A DNA stretch of 64,000 nt from NCBI GenBank assembly GCA_025330725.1, contig JAIWND010000019.1:124001-188000 (forward strand), written 5' to 3'. Position 1 is the stretch's first letter. The number at the start of each line of letters is the position of its first letter. The stretch is from Chlamydoabsidia padenii. Taxonomy: Eukaryota; Mucoromycota; Mucoromycetes; Mucorales; Cunninghamellaceae. This document shows, piece after piece, positions 32,427 to 48,609 of the stretch. The position numbers and the translations under genes were made by a program. A model generated the notes under the pieces. It worked only from the letters and a program-made list of their open reading frames with translations. It was not told the DNA's origin and ran no database searches.

Positions 32427-33934
32427 ATGGGTTACATTTCTGAAGAATCGCTAACAAACTTACACAAATACAAGTATGGTGGAGTGGACCGATCCTTGGT
32501 TTCCCGTTATATCATGACACCTTATTGGAATAATTTGGTCAGACTGTTCCCGTTGTGGGTGGCTCCTAACGCGATTACACTACTTGGTCTCTCCATGGTG
32601 GGCATCAATGTGGCCACCTTGTTTTATTATGCACCAGACTTGGGACCTTGTCCAAACTATGTATACTATACGTAAGCTTATTATTTTACTTTACATACTA
32701 TGACTGACTTACTGACTTTATAAACAACTAGTTTTGGTATTGGATTATTTGCCTATCAATCACTAGATGCTATCGATGGAAAACAAGCTAGGCGAACAGG
32801 TACTTCTGGTCCTCTTGGTGAATTGTTTGATCACGGTAAATTTGAAAGAAGAGACAGTACAATAGTTGAACTCATCCTTTTTTTTTTTTTCTTTTTTTTT
32901 TCTCTTTCTCTCTTTTTCTTTTAAACAGGGTGCGATGCTATCAATACGTCTCTTAGTATTTTGACTTGGTCTTCAGCAGCCTATCTGGGACAAAGTTGGT
33001 GGACGGTGGCATCACTGGTAGCCAGCCTGGCAAACTTTTATCTCTCTACATGGGAAGAATATCATACGGGGGTATTGTATCTTGGTTATTTTAGTGGTCC
33101 AGTGGAAGGTATCTTGATGATAGTAGGTGTTCATCTCATCACTGGTTACTTTGGCCCTGCTCTTTGGACTCTCCGCTTACAAGAAGCCATACCTGCGATC
33201 ACTTGGAGCTATAGTGCTGAAACTCGACTGATCGGTGCTTTACAATTGAATCATCTCTTGATCTTGATTGGGTTCCTTGTCCTTGTCTTCAACATCATCA
33301 CTGCGTAAAATAATAATAATAATAATAAATATAACAGGGGTTTGTATAATGTAAACTAATTTTTTTTTTTTTTGTTTTTGAAATAGGTTGATCAATGTGA
33401 TCAAAGTCAAATTACGACCTACCGCCTACTCTCATCCCGACCGATCTATTATTAAAGCATTCCTTGGTTTGACTCCATTTGTGTCCATGTGTTATATCAC
33501 TTACCAATGGATGTGTCTTTGGCCTGATCTGGTGGATGAACATTTGGCTCTGTTTATTCCTGTCTTGGGTCTCTTGTTTGGCTTTCAAGTCGGCCTGATG
33601 ATCCTAGCACATGTCGCCAAACTACCTTTCCCTTACTTCAATATGCCCGTCATTGGCTTTTTGTCCCTTGGCTATTTGTATGCTTACTTGGAAAACAGTG
33701 GTTGTTTGTAAGTGAATATGTGGATGATGTTTAAAGAATACCAACTCATTCTCTTTTATTCCAACTAGGTCTATTCAAAAGGATCATCGATCTATCGTGG
33801 TGGGTCTTTTGGTGGTTACTTTAATCCAATACACCAACTTTGCTCTATCGGTTATTCAACAAATATGCCAATTCTTGGATATCGGTTGTCTCTACATCAA
33901 ACACAAACATCCCAGACCAACTCCAGCACAATAG
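32427..33934 (+). CDS. EPT1/CPT1: Choline/ethanolamine phosphotransferase (CDP-alcohol phosphatidyltransferase)
   Basis: Five exons from ATG 32427 to TAG 33932-33934, about 400 residues with many hydrophobic segments. The CDP-alcohol phosphotransferase signature DG-x2-AR-x8-G-x3-D-x3-D is complete, starting at [10 protein letters not shown] and ending in HGCDAIN, split by an intron. The enzyme makes phosphatidylcholine and/or phosphatidylethanolamine from diacylglycerol in the ER/Golgi membrane (Kennedy pathway). Choline versus ethanolamine preference cannot be read from sequence. Confidence 0.92.
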
Positions 33935-34157
33935 TCCTTCCCCTTTCTTTATCTTTTTTATTTTTATCATACCATAGTCAAAACAAATAGTGTCGACACA
34001 CACACACACGCACACATATCTTATATAGTACTTTAACAAAACCCAATAAACAACATATTTATTAAAAAGACAAAGGATTATTTATTTATTATTATTTTCA
34101 AACAATGCATACATTATATAACAAATCAAGGTTAACTAAACTAAAACTATATAACAC

Positions 34158-36684
<2,527 letters not shown>

Positions 36685-37849
36685 ATGGGTAGACTTGAAG
36701 GAAAAACTGTATTCATGTAAGTATGGTTTCTGAAACTTGGTCCAATAAACTGTACTCACTTTATTTACTTTGCCAATTATAGTACCGGCTCATCTGCAGG
36801 TATTGGTGAAGCTTGTGCTCGCGAATTTGCAAAGGAAGGCTCCAACTTGGTAAGTCGATGATTCTTTTTTTTTTTTTTTAAAAAAATAAGTGACTAATCT
36901 CATCCACCTCTTTTATATTGTAGGTTTTAGCAGCTCGTCGTGTGGATCGTTTAGAAAAACTCAAGAAAGAACTTGAAGAACAATATAAGGGCATTCAAGT
37001 ACACACGGTGGCACTGGATGTTCGTGACAAGAAACAAATTGATGACGCTATCAACACTTTACCCGCTCAATTAAAGGACATTGATGTACTGGTGAACAAT
37101 GCTGGTATGGTACACGGTGTAGACCCTTTAATCGATGTTAAGGAAGAAGATTTGGATATCATGTTTGCCACCAACGTCAAGGGTCTCGTCTTGTTGACTC
37201 AGGCTATTGTCCCTCGCATGAAGGAACGACAAACCGGTCATGTTATCAATCTTGGATCTGTGGCTGGCAAGGAAGCTTATGCAGGTGGCAGTATCTACTG
37301 TGGTAAGTGAACTTTTATCACGATGATGATGATGATGGGAAGGGGTGAATTAACAAGGAGATTTTATGACATATATATATATATATTAAGCGACAAAACA
37401 TGCCGTGGATGCTATTACCAAGGCACTGATGATTGAATTGGTCGATACACCTATTCGTGTTAGTCAAATCTGTCCTGGATTGGTCAACACTGAATTCAGT
37501 ACTGTGCGTTTCCGAGGTGATAAATCAAAGGCGGATGATGTTTATAAAGGTCTTCAACCCTTGGTGGCCCAAGATATTGGTAAGACATGTCAAAAAAAAA
37601 AAAAAAAAAAAAAAAAGAGATATAATCTCCTTGTGCTAACACTTTGTCATCTTTGTTGTTTGTTTTTGTAGCTGAAATCGTTGTTTTTACTGCTGGTCGT
37701 CCTTCTCACGTCAACATTGCTGATATGCTTGGTAAAATATGTTACACACCCAAATCGTTGCCTATACTCACCCTTTCTTTTACTTTATTCTTGTTATAGT
37801 ATTCCCTACTTGCCAAGCCGCCTCTAAAATTGTTAGTAGAAGTACTTAG
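36685..37849 (+). CDS. Short-chain dehydrogenase/reductase, NADP-dependent serine/3-hydroxy-acid type (YMR226C/YdfG-like)
   Basis: Five or six exons from ATG 36685 to TAG 37847-37849. Classical SDR features: cofactor motif [12 protein letters not shown] (split after the first exon), LAARRVDRL with Arg for NADP preference, [10 protein letters not shown], catalytic Ser in INLGSVAG, and [10 protein letters not shown] with the catalytic Tyr-x3-Lys restored across an intron. [11 protein letters not shown] and the C-terminus match the yeast YMR226C / bacterial YdfG subfamily that oxidises L-serine, L-allo-threonine and 3-hydroxy acids. The substrate is inferred from subfamily. One intron holds a long poly-A tract (37592-37616). 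Confidence 0.88.
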
Positions 37850-38369
37850 ATTATGATTGCTTTATATTAGGCTTAGTAATTTGATATCATATAGTAAAAT
37901 AAACCTTTTTTTGTTTTGTTTTGTTAATGATGATGACGTTATAATTGAACTGTTGTGTATAGACTTTGTATTGTAGTGGGGTACAGTCCGTTGTTTCGGC
38001 GTCCACTATCCTACATATCCACTTTATATAATACTTTTATATGCCTTGATTTGTAACGTGTTATCCTACACAGGAAGTTACTATTCATGCAATACTCCAA
38101 GCTTCGATGAATCCATGCTCCACGTTTTACAATTTGAAACTACTTCTTTTAAAAAAGAAAACAAGTCATTCTAAACTATATTCTCTATTGTGCGACCATT
38201 TATTGTAGGCAATTACTTCCATTTAGGATGCATGTGCACACTAGGCCGGTGGCAAGGAGAAAGGGTGTTCTTGTATTATTAATCGGCGCTTTAATAATGT
38301 AATACTTGAAACCAGCAAAAAAGTGCCTTTTCCCCTCTTTCTTTTCTCTCTCCATTAATTAATTCAACA
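37850..38369. other. Intergenic, SDR 3' flank and acetyltransferase promoter
   Basis: AATAAACC near 37901 is a likely poly(A) signal. ATTCATGCA lies at 38083-38091, and a weak promoter word CGGCGCTTTAATAA at about 38284. No gene seen. Confidence 0.55.
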
Positions 38370-39793
38370 ATGACACATCAGTACATACCTCAACGACCTC
38401 TTGGGATGTTTGAAAAAAATCAATTGGCCAAGCAACTCACGAAAGGATATGCATCGGTCACTTTAACAGCCGTACTCCACCATCCACCACGCACCATTTC
38501 TCCCGCACCATTCTACAAACGGTATCTTTATTCTGCCTTGTCACCTCTGATACAACAACATCCTATGCTTCGCCTCACTGTTGCTAATATCGATCAACCT
38601 TCGGTGCACTTTGTCCAATTGACTCGACTACGATTGGATGACCTTGTGATGGTAACTGATCAAGATGCCTTTTGGAATGTGGCAACACAAGAACGTATCA
38701 TTACCGAAGAGTGTCAACACGAATTTAACCTGTTTGGTATGGTTCCTCTTTGGCGTCTTCGAGTCTCTTGTCATCCCGACAGGCTGGATCAATGCAGTAT
38801 CACTCTGTCCTTACAACATGTTATTGCCGATGGCCTCAGGTAATAAAAAAAAAAAAGCTCACCCAGCCCATTGACTCATCTTTCCTTATCATTGCATCTA
38901 GTACGACGATTATTTGGCATGATATCTTGCGGAATTTGAATAACGACAACCTGGAAAATCTGGACGATAAGGAAATGTTTGATACCAGTGGTACCTGCGA
39001 CGTGCCCTTACCCATCGAACATCGTCACGGACCATACGACCCCACCATCTCACCTCAAGATCCCATGCCTGCAGACGGTTGGCAAGGCGATTTCCCAGCC
39101 CCTGATAACGAAACACTCGATACCGTATTACGTCTTGTCAAGGTGGATCGGTCAATATGGATGCGACTAGTGGACAAGGCGAAAACACGAGGAGTCTCGA
39201 TGCATGCTGTGATCTATGCCTCCTATCTCTTATCCTGGATGGCCGAATACCCCGATCGATCCGTAAAGACAGTGACGGCCATCAATTGTCGTCCGTACTG
39301 TCATGTACCTGATGATGAACTGGGTATCTTTTTTGGACGATATGAATTGGGTTGGCCTTTGGCGGATTTAGCATCTTGCACCTCGTTTTGGACACTCGCC
39401 AAGGACTATCACGACCTGATTCAACGTAACAAACTCTTGACGTGCCAACGATCACTTTTGATGGGTGATTCTTTACCAGCTTATCCGGATGACTATTGCA
39501 ATGTATGGTACGATGCTAGAAAAAAGTATGCGATGGGCCGATCGGGGGGTCTGAACATGTCTGATCTCGGTCGTTTTGGCTACTCGGTCGATGGGTCTTG
39601 GACATTACATGATATGTGGTTTGCTCAATCTGCTCATACTTTTGCCACTATCTTGGCTCTCAATGTGATCACAGTGAATGAATCAATGCATGCGGCTATT
39701 ACTTGGCAACGTGGATCGGTACAAGAAAACAAGGCACTTGGTGTTATCGATTTGTTTGTCTCTCGTTTGGAAAAGGAAGCTTATCTAGATTAA
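38370..39793 (+). CDS. Alcohol O-acetyltransferase-like acyltransferase (condensation-domain fold)
   Basis: Two exons (38370-38839 and 38902-39793), 453 residues. The N-terminal RPLGMFEKNQLAK and the catalytic HxxxD motif in LQHVIADG (His150, Asp154) match the alcohol acetyltransferase family (BAHD/chloramphenicol acetyltransferase-like fold). A DFGWG-like structural motif is not obvious; NMSDLGRFGY lies at the corresponding place near the C-terminus. The enzyme likely transfers an acyl group from CoA to an alcohol; the substrate is unknown. It stands beside no pathway partner. Confidence 0.75.
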
Positions 39794-40892
39794 TAGAATC
39801 CCTCCCCCATTGTATAACTAGTGTATATTTATTTTATTATGTCTGTAATAATAAAAAGTGTTTTATGGTGCATATTATCTAAAACTTGGTTTATTTCGTA
39901 TAGGCTCATACATGCGGAATTTGAAAATGTAGCCAAGAATGGGTAGAAACCTTTCCCCCTTCTTCTTTCTTTTATTCTACCCTATCTTCCACAGTAGCTA
40001 TACATTAATTCATTTGACTTTAACATAAGTATTTTCCTGGAATGCCTTAATTTCTTGCTTAACACCTTTTCTTTGATTAGTTATACAGTAACATATATCT
40101 ATAGGCGTCTGCTGGTGCCTGAATCAATACCTTTTGTGTCGCTATCAATGACATCTCAAACCAATTTGGTCTTACTTGGTCTTAAAACTCTTTAGAATAG
40201 TCTCTCTTTTTTACGTTTTACAATAGTTATATGCATTGTATATTATGGAGGTTTGTGTTTTTACCTTACTTGTAATAAAATAAACATGGTTAAAATCCGT
40301 GTTTGATGTGATTCATGCATCGATTTAGTAGTTAAATTCCGACCATGTATTTTTTTCAAGATGCCTGTGTGATATAGCTCTAGTTCTTGCATGAATTGGC
40401 ACATCGTTTTAAAAGTTGAAATCAGTATGTGTGTGTGTGTATGTGGTAAAACGTGTCAGCCTATGTATATCCATGCCCAAAGTCTTCGCCCAGCATCCCC
40501 CTGGTATTTACGGTTAGCATATTCCTCCGGCAAATTCGGGGTTTAAATTCCAAAATCCGATTCTGCATGAATTTTTCCATTCGGTAAGCCAAGTTCCACG
40601 TTCAGAGCTAGTCTAAGCGACGAGCAATTCACGTTTTTTTTAAAAAAAAAATCCAGAGTCTTTTCACCATAATATTGTGTCCTATCATGGTCCTCTTACT
40701 CTACGGCCAACACTTGCCCTCCAGAACTCGCCTGAATTTTACGCCCAACAATTTCCCCGCAGAGTTGGCTGCCAAATCCCCACTAAGTACCAGTATAATT
40801 CAAAACCAGATTTTATAAAGTATGATAAAGTTTAAAAGATAGTTTTTATTAAGTTTACATTAATATAAAAACATGCTACTGTAGTAACGAAT
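39794..40892. other. Convergent 1.1 kb gap with promoter-like words
   Basis: Both flanking genes end here, so no promoter is expected. Yet it holds ATTCATGCA/TGCATGAAT three times (40311, 40388, 40564), a GCGGAATTTGAAAA word at about 39914 and CGGGGTTTAAATTCC near 40532. A pyrimidine-rich stretch follows at 39950-39995 and TAATAAAATAAA at about 40273. A non-coding transcript is possible. No credible ORF. Confidence 0.4.
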
Positions 40893-42393
40893 CTAAGGAC
40901 CCAGTAAAACCTTGTTTGCAACATGGGTGACACTTCTCACCAAGCGATCAACAGCGGATTCCAAAGTGGCAGCATCCACAACAAGGGGCGGAATCAAACG
41001 GATGGTTTCGTAAATGGAGGCGGTGAGAAGCAACAGATGTTCATGATCACGGGCATGCTGGACCACTTTGGCGGCAAATCCTGGTGGAGCCCCAGCGAAT
41101 TCCAACCCAATCATCAAACCCAGACCACGGATATCGATAGGACCCAAAGACGCAGGCACTTGTTGTAGACGCTGGGAAAGAAGAGTAAATGCTTGAGTGG
41201 ACTGATCTTGCACGTTCTGAAGAATGTGCTCTTGTTCAAACACATCAAGAGTGGCAACGGCGGCGGCGACAGAGACAATGTTGCCGACAAAAGTACCACC
41301 CATAGACCCAGGAGGTTGAAGATCCATCAGCTCTCTTTTAGCGACAATTCCAGATAAAGGATACCCAGAAGCAATACCCTTGGCCATCACGAGAATATCA
41401 GGTACTGTATCCCAATGTTCGATGGCAAACATCTTGCCCGTGCGTCCAAACCCAGTCTGTACTTCATCGGCTATCATGAGGATCTTGTACTTGTCACAAA
41501 AGGATCGCAATGCTTGAAAAAATCCTAAAAAAAATAAAAATAAGGGGAGAATTAGTTTGTTTTTTCTTTCCCTAGTGAGATGCGTCATATCATACCTTTA
41601 GGTGCAGGTACATAGCCACCTTCACCAAGTACAGGCTCAATCAAGACAGCAGCAGTATCATCTGGATGGCATCGTTGTTTCAACAGAGTTTCAAGTTGTC
41701 GCATCACTTCCTTGACACAGTGATCAGAGTCATGACCTTCAAACGCAGCAGCGGGACATCGGAAAGGATAAGGATAATCCACATAATACACACCAGACAT
41801 TAAAGGACCAAAACCGGCACTAAACATTGTTTTGGATCCAGTTAAAGCCAAGGCACCAATAGTCCTATATATATATATATGTATGTATGTATTTAAAAAG
41901 GTTGTTGTTGTTGTTGTTAGCAAAAAAAAACCATCATTCATGCCAGATACACTTTTTATTACCTGCCATGATGACCACCATTAAATACAATTATGTTCTG
42001 TTTCTTTGTTGCATGGCGAGCCAGTTTGACAGCCGATTCGACCGCTTCCGATCCAGAGTTGTTGAAGCAAAAAGTATCAAGGGGAGCAGTATAAGGCCGA
42101 AGACGATCCATCAGAGTGAGAAGAGGAGTATGATAGAATAGGTTGATTTGAGCATGAGACATTTTGCTGACCTGTTCTTGCACAGCCTTGACCACAGTGG
42201 GATGACAATGTCCCGTTGACGCCACACCAATACCTGAGGTCATATCCAAATAGTCTTGTCCATTGGTCATTGTAATTATACATTGCTGAGCACGATCCAC
42301 CACTAGATCACTGGCTACTGTGATTCCTTTTCCTAGAGCTTGTTTCTTTTCTTCAAATGTACTTGGGTTCTTGACTTTAGAGGAGGAGAGCAT
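40893..42393 (-). CDS. Class III PLP-dependent aminotransferase (GABA-transaminase-like)
   Basis: Three exons from ATG 42393 to TAG 40893-40895, about 445 residues. PLP-enzyme features are complete: NNSGSEAVESAVKLAR, FNGGHHGR, EPVLGEGGY, the PLP-binding Asp in MIADEVQTGFGRTG, and the Schiff-base Lys in LVMAKGIASGYPLSG. The order and length match 4-aminobutyrate / acetylornithine-type omega-aminotransferases; I favour the GabT side but the donor is not certain. No mitochondrial presequence is obvious. Confidence 0.88.
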
Positions 42394-42805
42394 TTTAGTG
42401 GGAAGAAAAATGAGAAAAAGGAGGGACGGACTTTGGCCTCTTTTTTATGTGCAAAAAAAAACGATCATGCTTTTTTTTTTTTTTTTTTTTTTTTGACTCG
42501 GCGACGATTGACTCGGCGACGATAAAGTATGTTGAAACAGGTGCATTGTGCTTTATTAGTTTATGAAGTTTAAAAAAAAAAAAAGAGTAGATACAAGTGA
42601 TATTTTAAGTTTATGAGATAAAATAGAGCATACTTTAATGACAATGGGGGTAGCATAACAAGTGACTAGAGGGGGGAAAGGGGAACTATAACTAAGTATA
42701 ACTAGGGCCACCTGAGAGCGTTGTATCTTGATATCGTTGTCGTTGTTTCCATGTATGTTGTTGTTGTTTATTGTATCCAGCCCAGCCCAAAGAGAGATGG
42801 TCTAT
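42394..42805. other. Intergenic with poly-T and a short tandem duplication
   Basis: A run of about 24 T (42471-42494) is followed at once by GACTCGGCGACGATT written twice (42495-42523). The rest is the 3' flank of the SF3A2 gene. No gene and none of the usual promoter words were seen. Confidence 0.55.
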
Positions 42806-43537
42806 TTAAGCAGTAGCCATACCTACAATGGGAGCTTCAGACGCCGCCCCACCCATACCTTCAAACATGGCCATTTGTTGTTTAAAGAAGAATTGTAAAG
42901 AGAATTGTTTGCCGTCCTGATCCCAGTGAGTCCAAAACCTACCAGGACTACGATCTATTTCTTTTGATTGAATCTTGAAGGCAATAGTTTCGTATGGTTC
43001 GGCGGCGATCAAGAGATATTGGTGACTTTTATTGGGCGTTTCAATGTGTTGTTCATAGGCAGACATGAAACGATGGCGAGGGACAACGTCGTTGGCGATC
43101 TGCGGGTACTGGATTTGGAAGAGCATACCGAGTTGACGAGTGGTGGGGTCACGTACTTTGGTGATTCGATACCCTGGTCGACCAATCTTGATGACAGCGG
43201 CACGGTTGGTGTTGGGGGCTAATGGCTTGGGTGGTCCAACTGGTGGTATAAAGTTGGCTGATTCTCGGGCTTCTTTGGCGGCTCGTCGTGCAAGATTCGT
43301 TTGATGTTTCTTGCCCTGTGTGTGTGCCAAATAAGACCCCTCGTTGCTGTGTAAGGTCAGACAGAGTTTACATTCATATGAGCCAAGATGATTCTTCATA
43401 AAGTACGGATCTTTGTTAATGTCGATAGTTTCCATGGCGAGTTTTCGAAGTCGTTCTCTTCGGTCAACATTGGATTCGGACTGACTTGCCATACCACCAC
43501 TACGATGTTTGCTGCCTACTCGGTTTTGGAAATCCAT
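42806..43537 (-). CDS. SF3A2: Splicing factor 3A subunit 2 (SF3a66/Prp11)
   Basis: Single exon, 243 residues. Starts MDFQNRVGSKHRSGG, matching the family N-terminus, then DRRERLRKLAMETIDINKDP and a matrin-type C2H2 zinc finger (Cys56, Cys59, His72, His78). The C-terminal core KIGRPGYRITKVRDP, RHRFMSAYEQ and AAEPYETIAFKIQ is intact. SF3a joins the U2 snRNP during prespliceosome assembly. The Pro-rich C-terminal repeats of animal SF3A2 are absent, as in other fungi. Confidence 0.96.
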   Translation of the reverse strand: MDFQNRVGSKHRSGGMASQSESNVDRRERLRKLAMETIDINKDPYFMKNHLGSYECKLCLTLHSNEGSYLAHTQGKKHQTNLARRAAKEARESANFIPPVGPPKPLAPNTNRAAVIKIGRPGYRITKVRDPTTRQLGMLFQIQYPQIANDVVPRHRFMSAYEQHIETPNKSHQYLLIAAEPYETIAFKIQSKEIDRSPGRFWTHWDQDGKQFSLQFFFKQQMAMFEGMGGAASEAPIVGMATA

Positions 43538-45296
43538 TGTTGTTGTTGATGAATTAAAAAAGTGAAGAGAAAAAAAAAAAAAAAAAGAGTTGATTACGAA
43601 AAAATTAAGAAAAAGGAAAACTTCAAATCCCGATTTCGAAAAAGTCACACGCAGGATGGATCAGGCACACCAAAGATACTAGTCTTCATGCAATCATTCC
43701 TTGATTCCAGTTTTCATCTGTCATCATCATATACTTGTATATTTAATGATATTCATCGCACTAATTTAATCGCTCGTTGTTAAAATGGCATTATCCACTA
43801 AAAGACAAGTGGCGGATTTCAAATCTTGTACCATCCATCATCAGTCGATCATTTTGCATGAATCACAATACATAGACCTATGACAATCCTTAAATAATGT
43901 GGTAGCCATCATAAGCGTGTAATAATATGATATGTACCAAGATCCCCGATGGTGAGAAAGTCTTTACGTAGGATATTCCCCCCCCCACACACACACAAAA
44001 GTCAAGGTGAGAGGCACCACATATATTACATATTATTAAACAATATATTGTTCCAAGGCAATAGTGATGATGACCCTGATTTTTTTTTTCTATCAAAATA
44101 AGAGAGACCAAATTAATAACACAATATATTTTATTGGATCTAAAGTATAATTCTACATCAAATAAGACTAAACTAGTATGGGTGATGTATACACATATCA
44201 GTAGTCATGATCTTTTTGTTTCTATGGAGTCGTCTAATGTATCGTTTGCCGAGTTGAACTATCACCATATCTCTAGATTGATAAGCCTAAAAAAGATGAT
44301 GATGATGAGTGCATATAAGTCAACGTGGTTTGTATAAGATTCCTCTGCTTTTACGTATGATACCTTTTTATTCATCATCACAGTCATTCAGAAGGCAGGT
44401 CAATTATTAATACTTTCTGAGCCATCTAAAAGAGAGAGAGAGAGAGAGAAGATGATTTGTCAGAGATTTACTTTGTTCTTGATTAGGGAAATGGGGGGGG
44501 GAGGGATTCCAATATAAAGATACATTTGGAGTCTACGGAGAAGATCTACCTGCATTAAGAGCAGGTAGGCATGGTTTGAATCTAGTTAAATGAATCAAGT
44601 GACTGGAATCATTATAAAAGAAGGTCTACAGTGTCTTTTCTTACCTATCCAAAATATGTCGGACTGGCTGTTATCATGTTGAAGGGGTTTACCAAACTAT
44701 AACCCGAATCCCCACAAACCTGTAAAGATTAGTATCAAGTTTTACCATCTCTCTTTTTTTTATTTTTATCTTCCTACCTACAAGCTGAGCTAATCCTCTT
44801 CTTTACAAAGGTGCCTTGAATCCATCCAGTAGAGCCCCAATGGTGGAAGTGGTTTCAAACTTATCTTGAGAGTGTTGTCCTGCATTAATCGCTTGTGTTG
44901 TCCACGTCTTGTCTATATCCCAATTGTTGTATTCTGTTCATGGATATTTGGTTCAGATATATCAAGTTGCAATCAAGACATGATTTAAGAAGAAGAAAAA
45001 AAAAAAAAGAAAGTAACAAGGGAAGAAAATAGAGGTGGAGCGATTTTATGTCGGGGTTACACTAATGTTAAATCCCGCCACGTCGGGGCTAGGCATACAA
45101 GTGAGAAAAGCTCATCATCATACAAAAGAGTCCTGTTTAATAGTATGTGTTTATTTATTTTTAAAAGACGGTCTTTAGCATAAGGATAATGTAAAAAAAA
45201 AAAAAAGACAGGGTAAAACAATGAAGGGGGATCAACTATACACAAATGAGACATAAAAAAAACATCTATAAACAGAATAAGAGAGGGGGGTGACAT
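43538..45296. other. 1.76 kb interval with an unresolved minus-strand transcript
   Basis: The left end is the SF3A2 promoter, with TTCAAATCCCGATT near 43622, GGCGGATTTCAAAT at 43811-43824 and TGCATGAAT at 43855-43863. The right end holds GTTAAATCCCGCC (45067-45079) orientated for minus-strand transcription. Between them the minus strand shows intron-like donors and acceptors (for example GTAAGA at about 44645) but no complete ORF. A GA microsatellite lies near 44431. Confidence 0.4.
44803..44941 (-). pseudogene. Possible broken small ORF
   Basis: On the minus strand an open segment reads EYNNWDIDKTW, then TTQAINAGQHSQDKFETT and GALLDGFKAPL to a stop at 44803-44805. The composition looks protein-like, but the only nearby ATG (44941) is one base out of frame with it. 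It may be a frameshifted small gene, an exon whose first exon I did not find, or chance. No family recognised. Confidence 0.2.
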
Positions 45297-47018
<1,722 letters not shown>

Positions 47019-48609
47019 CAAGGTATACACAAGATGATACAAAAGATATATACAATGATTTTTTCAAAAATAAAATAAAAAAAATCAAGTTGAGAAAAAA
47101 AAAAAGAAAAGAAAAAGTGAGGAGGAAGCGAAAGAGAAAGGAAAAATGAAAAAATAGTGAAACGAATGTAAAAATACAAAAATAAGAGGCGGCGTTTAAA
47201 AATATATTTTTGGAGAAGTGGGACCTTTTGCAAGACAAGAAAGTAGAGTGTGGGGGAGAAGAAGAAAGTGGTCATGAGTTCTATTGAAAGGCCTTAATCC
47301 TTATTTGTTTGAGTAGTTACCGTATGATTTAATGAAGATCAAACTTGAGACCCTCTCTTTTTCAACCCACGATCAAGAAAGAAAAAAGGGCATGTTCCAT
47401 AGTGCATGTGTGAAAGGATGATGGTGTGTTTTGAATGTTTAGTTTCATATTTATCTTTATTTGAATGATAAGCTAAAAAGAAATTGGTGGCAATGATAGG
47501 ACGAAGCAAAAACTTTAAAATGTGGGTGCCGACATGGCTTGACCAAAACTACACTTCCCGGTTTTTTTTTTTAAAAAAAAAAAAAAGTTGTCACTGGTAA
47601 CATTGGCCCAGTCAGTTACACCCTTGATTGTCTGAACTATTCCCCCCCCCCCCGAAAAAAGAGAAAGAGAGAGAGAGAGATGTTTCAACATCACTTTTAT
47701 CATGTGGCAATTGTAAAAGTAGCCAGAAAGTGCCTGGTTTAGAAGATAGTGGGCTTCACTTTATATAAGGATCACCTGTTTGTTTACCTTTTTGTTTTTG
47801 CATCGTTCAAACTTTCATTGACGTTTAAGTTGGCTAATTATCATCATAACAGTATTATTTTTGGGTCAGTACCGAGAATCACCACATGCATGATGAGGAT
47901 CTTCCCGCCCGAGTATCAATTTAAACCCCGATACATCTTTTTTATATATATATATATGTGCTCGAGTTCGGAAACCAGCCCGACTTGCATTAAAGTTTCG
48001 TTTTGTCACTCCAACAAGGAAAGCTTCTTTCGCAGAAGAGTGTCGGCTCCATTCCGCGCACACCGCATGGGAATGACCCTTTGGGGGGAAAGGCGCAACA
48101 CCTATAGTTACACAATATCGTCTTTCTCACACTTCGACGGAGCGGGATTTGAAAATGCATGAATCGAGTGAAAAAGTTGAGATGGACAAGCCCAAAAGAT
48201 AATGATGGGATAAACAAGTGGTCAGTGCGAACGGAGAGATCTCAATAACGACAAATAATAATAACAATAACATATTATTATGTGAACACAAACCCTTTTG
48301 ATTTGTGTTTATTTTTCATCATATATAGTCATCACACATGGAGTAGGTGGGGAAAAGATGGTTTGACAGCATATCAATATCACCAATGTTTGTTTATTCA
48401 TATGTTTCCTGTTTACAAAAGATCTTCAATATATGATAAAAGCTTCATCATTTTTTCCTTTATTGAGTGATATTCCAAATAGGTATACGATAAAACTGTG
48501 TCTATACTAAGGGAGGGGGGGTGTATGTAATAATAATGATACTAATGTAAAAATAAAGAATACAAAAAGTGGCAATAGATGTTTATAAAAAGAGTGGATG
48601 TGGATCTAA
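47019..48609. other. 1.6 kb region upstream of the forkhead gene
   Basis: Promoter side of the forkhead gene and 3' flank of the CBS/PB1 gene. Promoter words occur at 47188-47202 and 48141-48155; the latter is followed by TGCATGAAT at 48156-48164. A run of T joined to A lies at 47563-47586 and a C-run near 47643. A 137-codon ORF at 47749-48162 looks random. No gene seen. Confidence 0.5.
48141..48164 (+). promoter_or_regulatory. Consensus composite: GCGGGATTTGAAAA plus TGCATGAAT
   Basis: AGCGGGATTTGAAAA (48141-48155) directly followed by TGCATGAAT (48156-48164), about 1.1 kb from the forkhead ATG. No gene start is near, so it may mark an unrecognised transcript or an upstream element. Confidence 0.45.

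Noticed and set aside
30624..33934. GPD1 and the phosphotransferase as a lipid gene cluster
   Set aside because: Only two divergent housekeeping genes; the adjacent genes are unrelated, so a cluster is not supported.
47749..48162. 137-codon ORF on the + strand
   Set aside because: No recognisable domain, odd composition, no introns or leader, and the region is otherwise promoter-like DNA.
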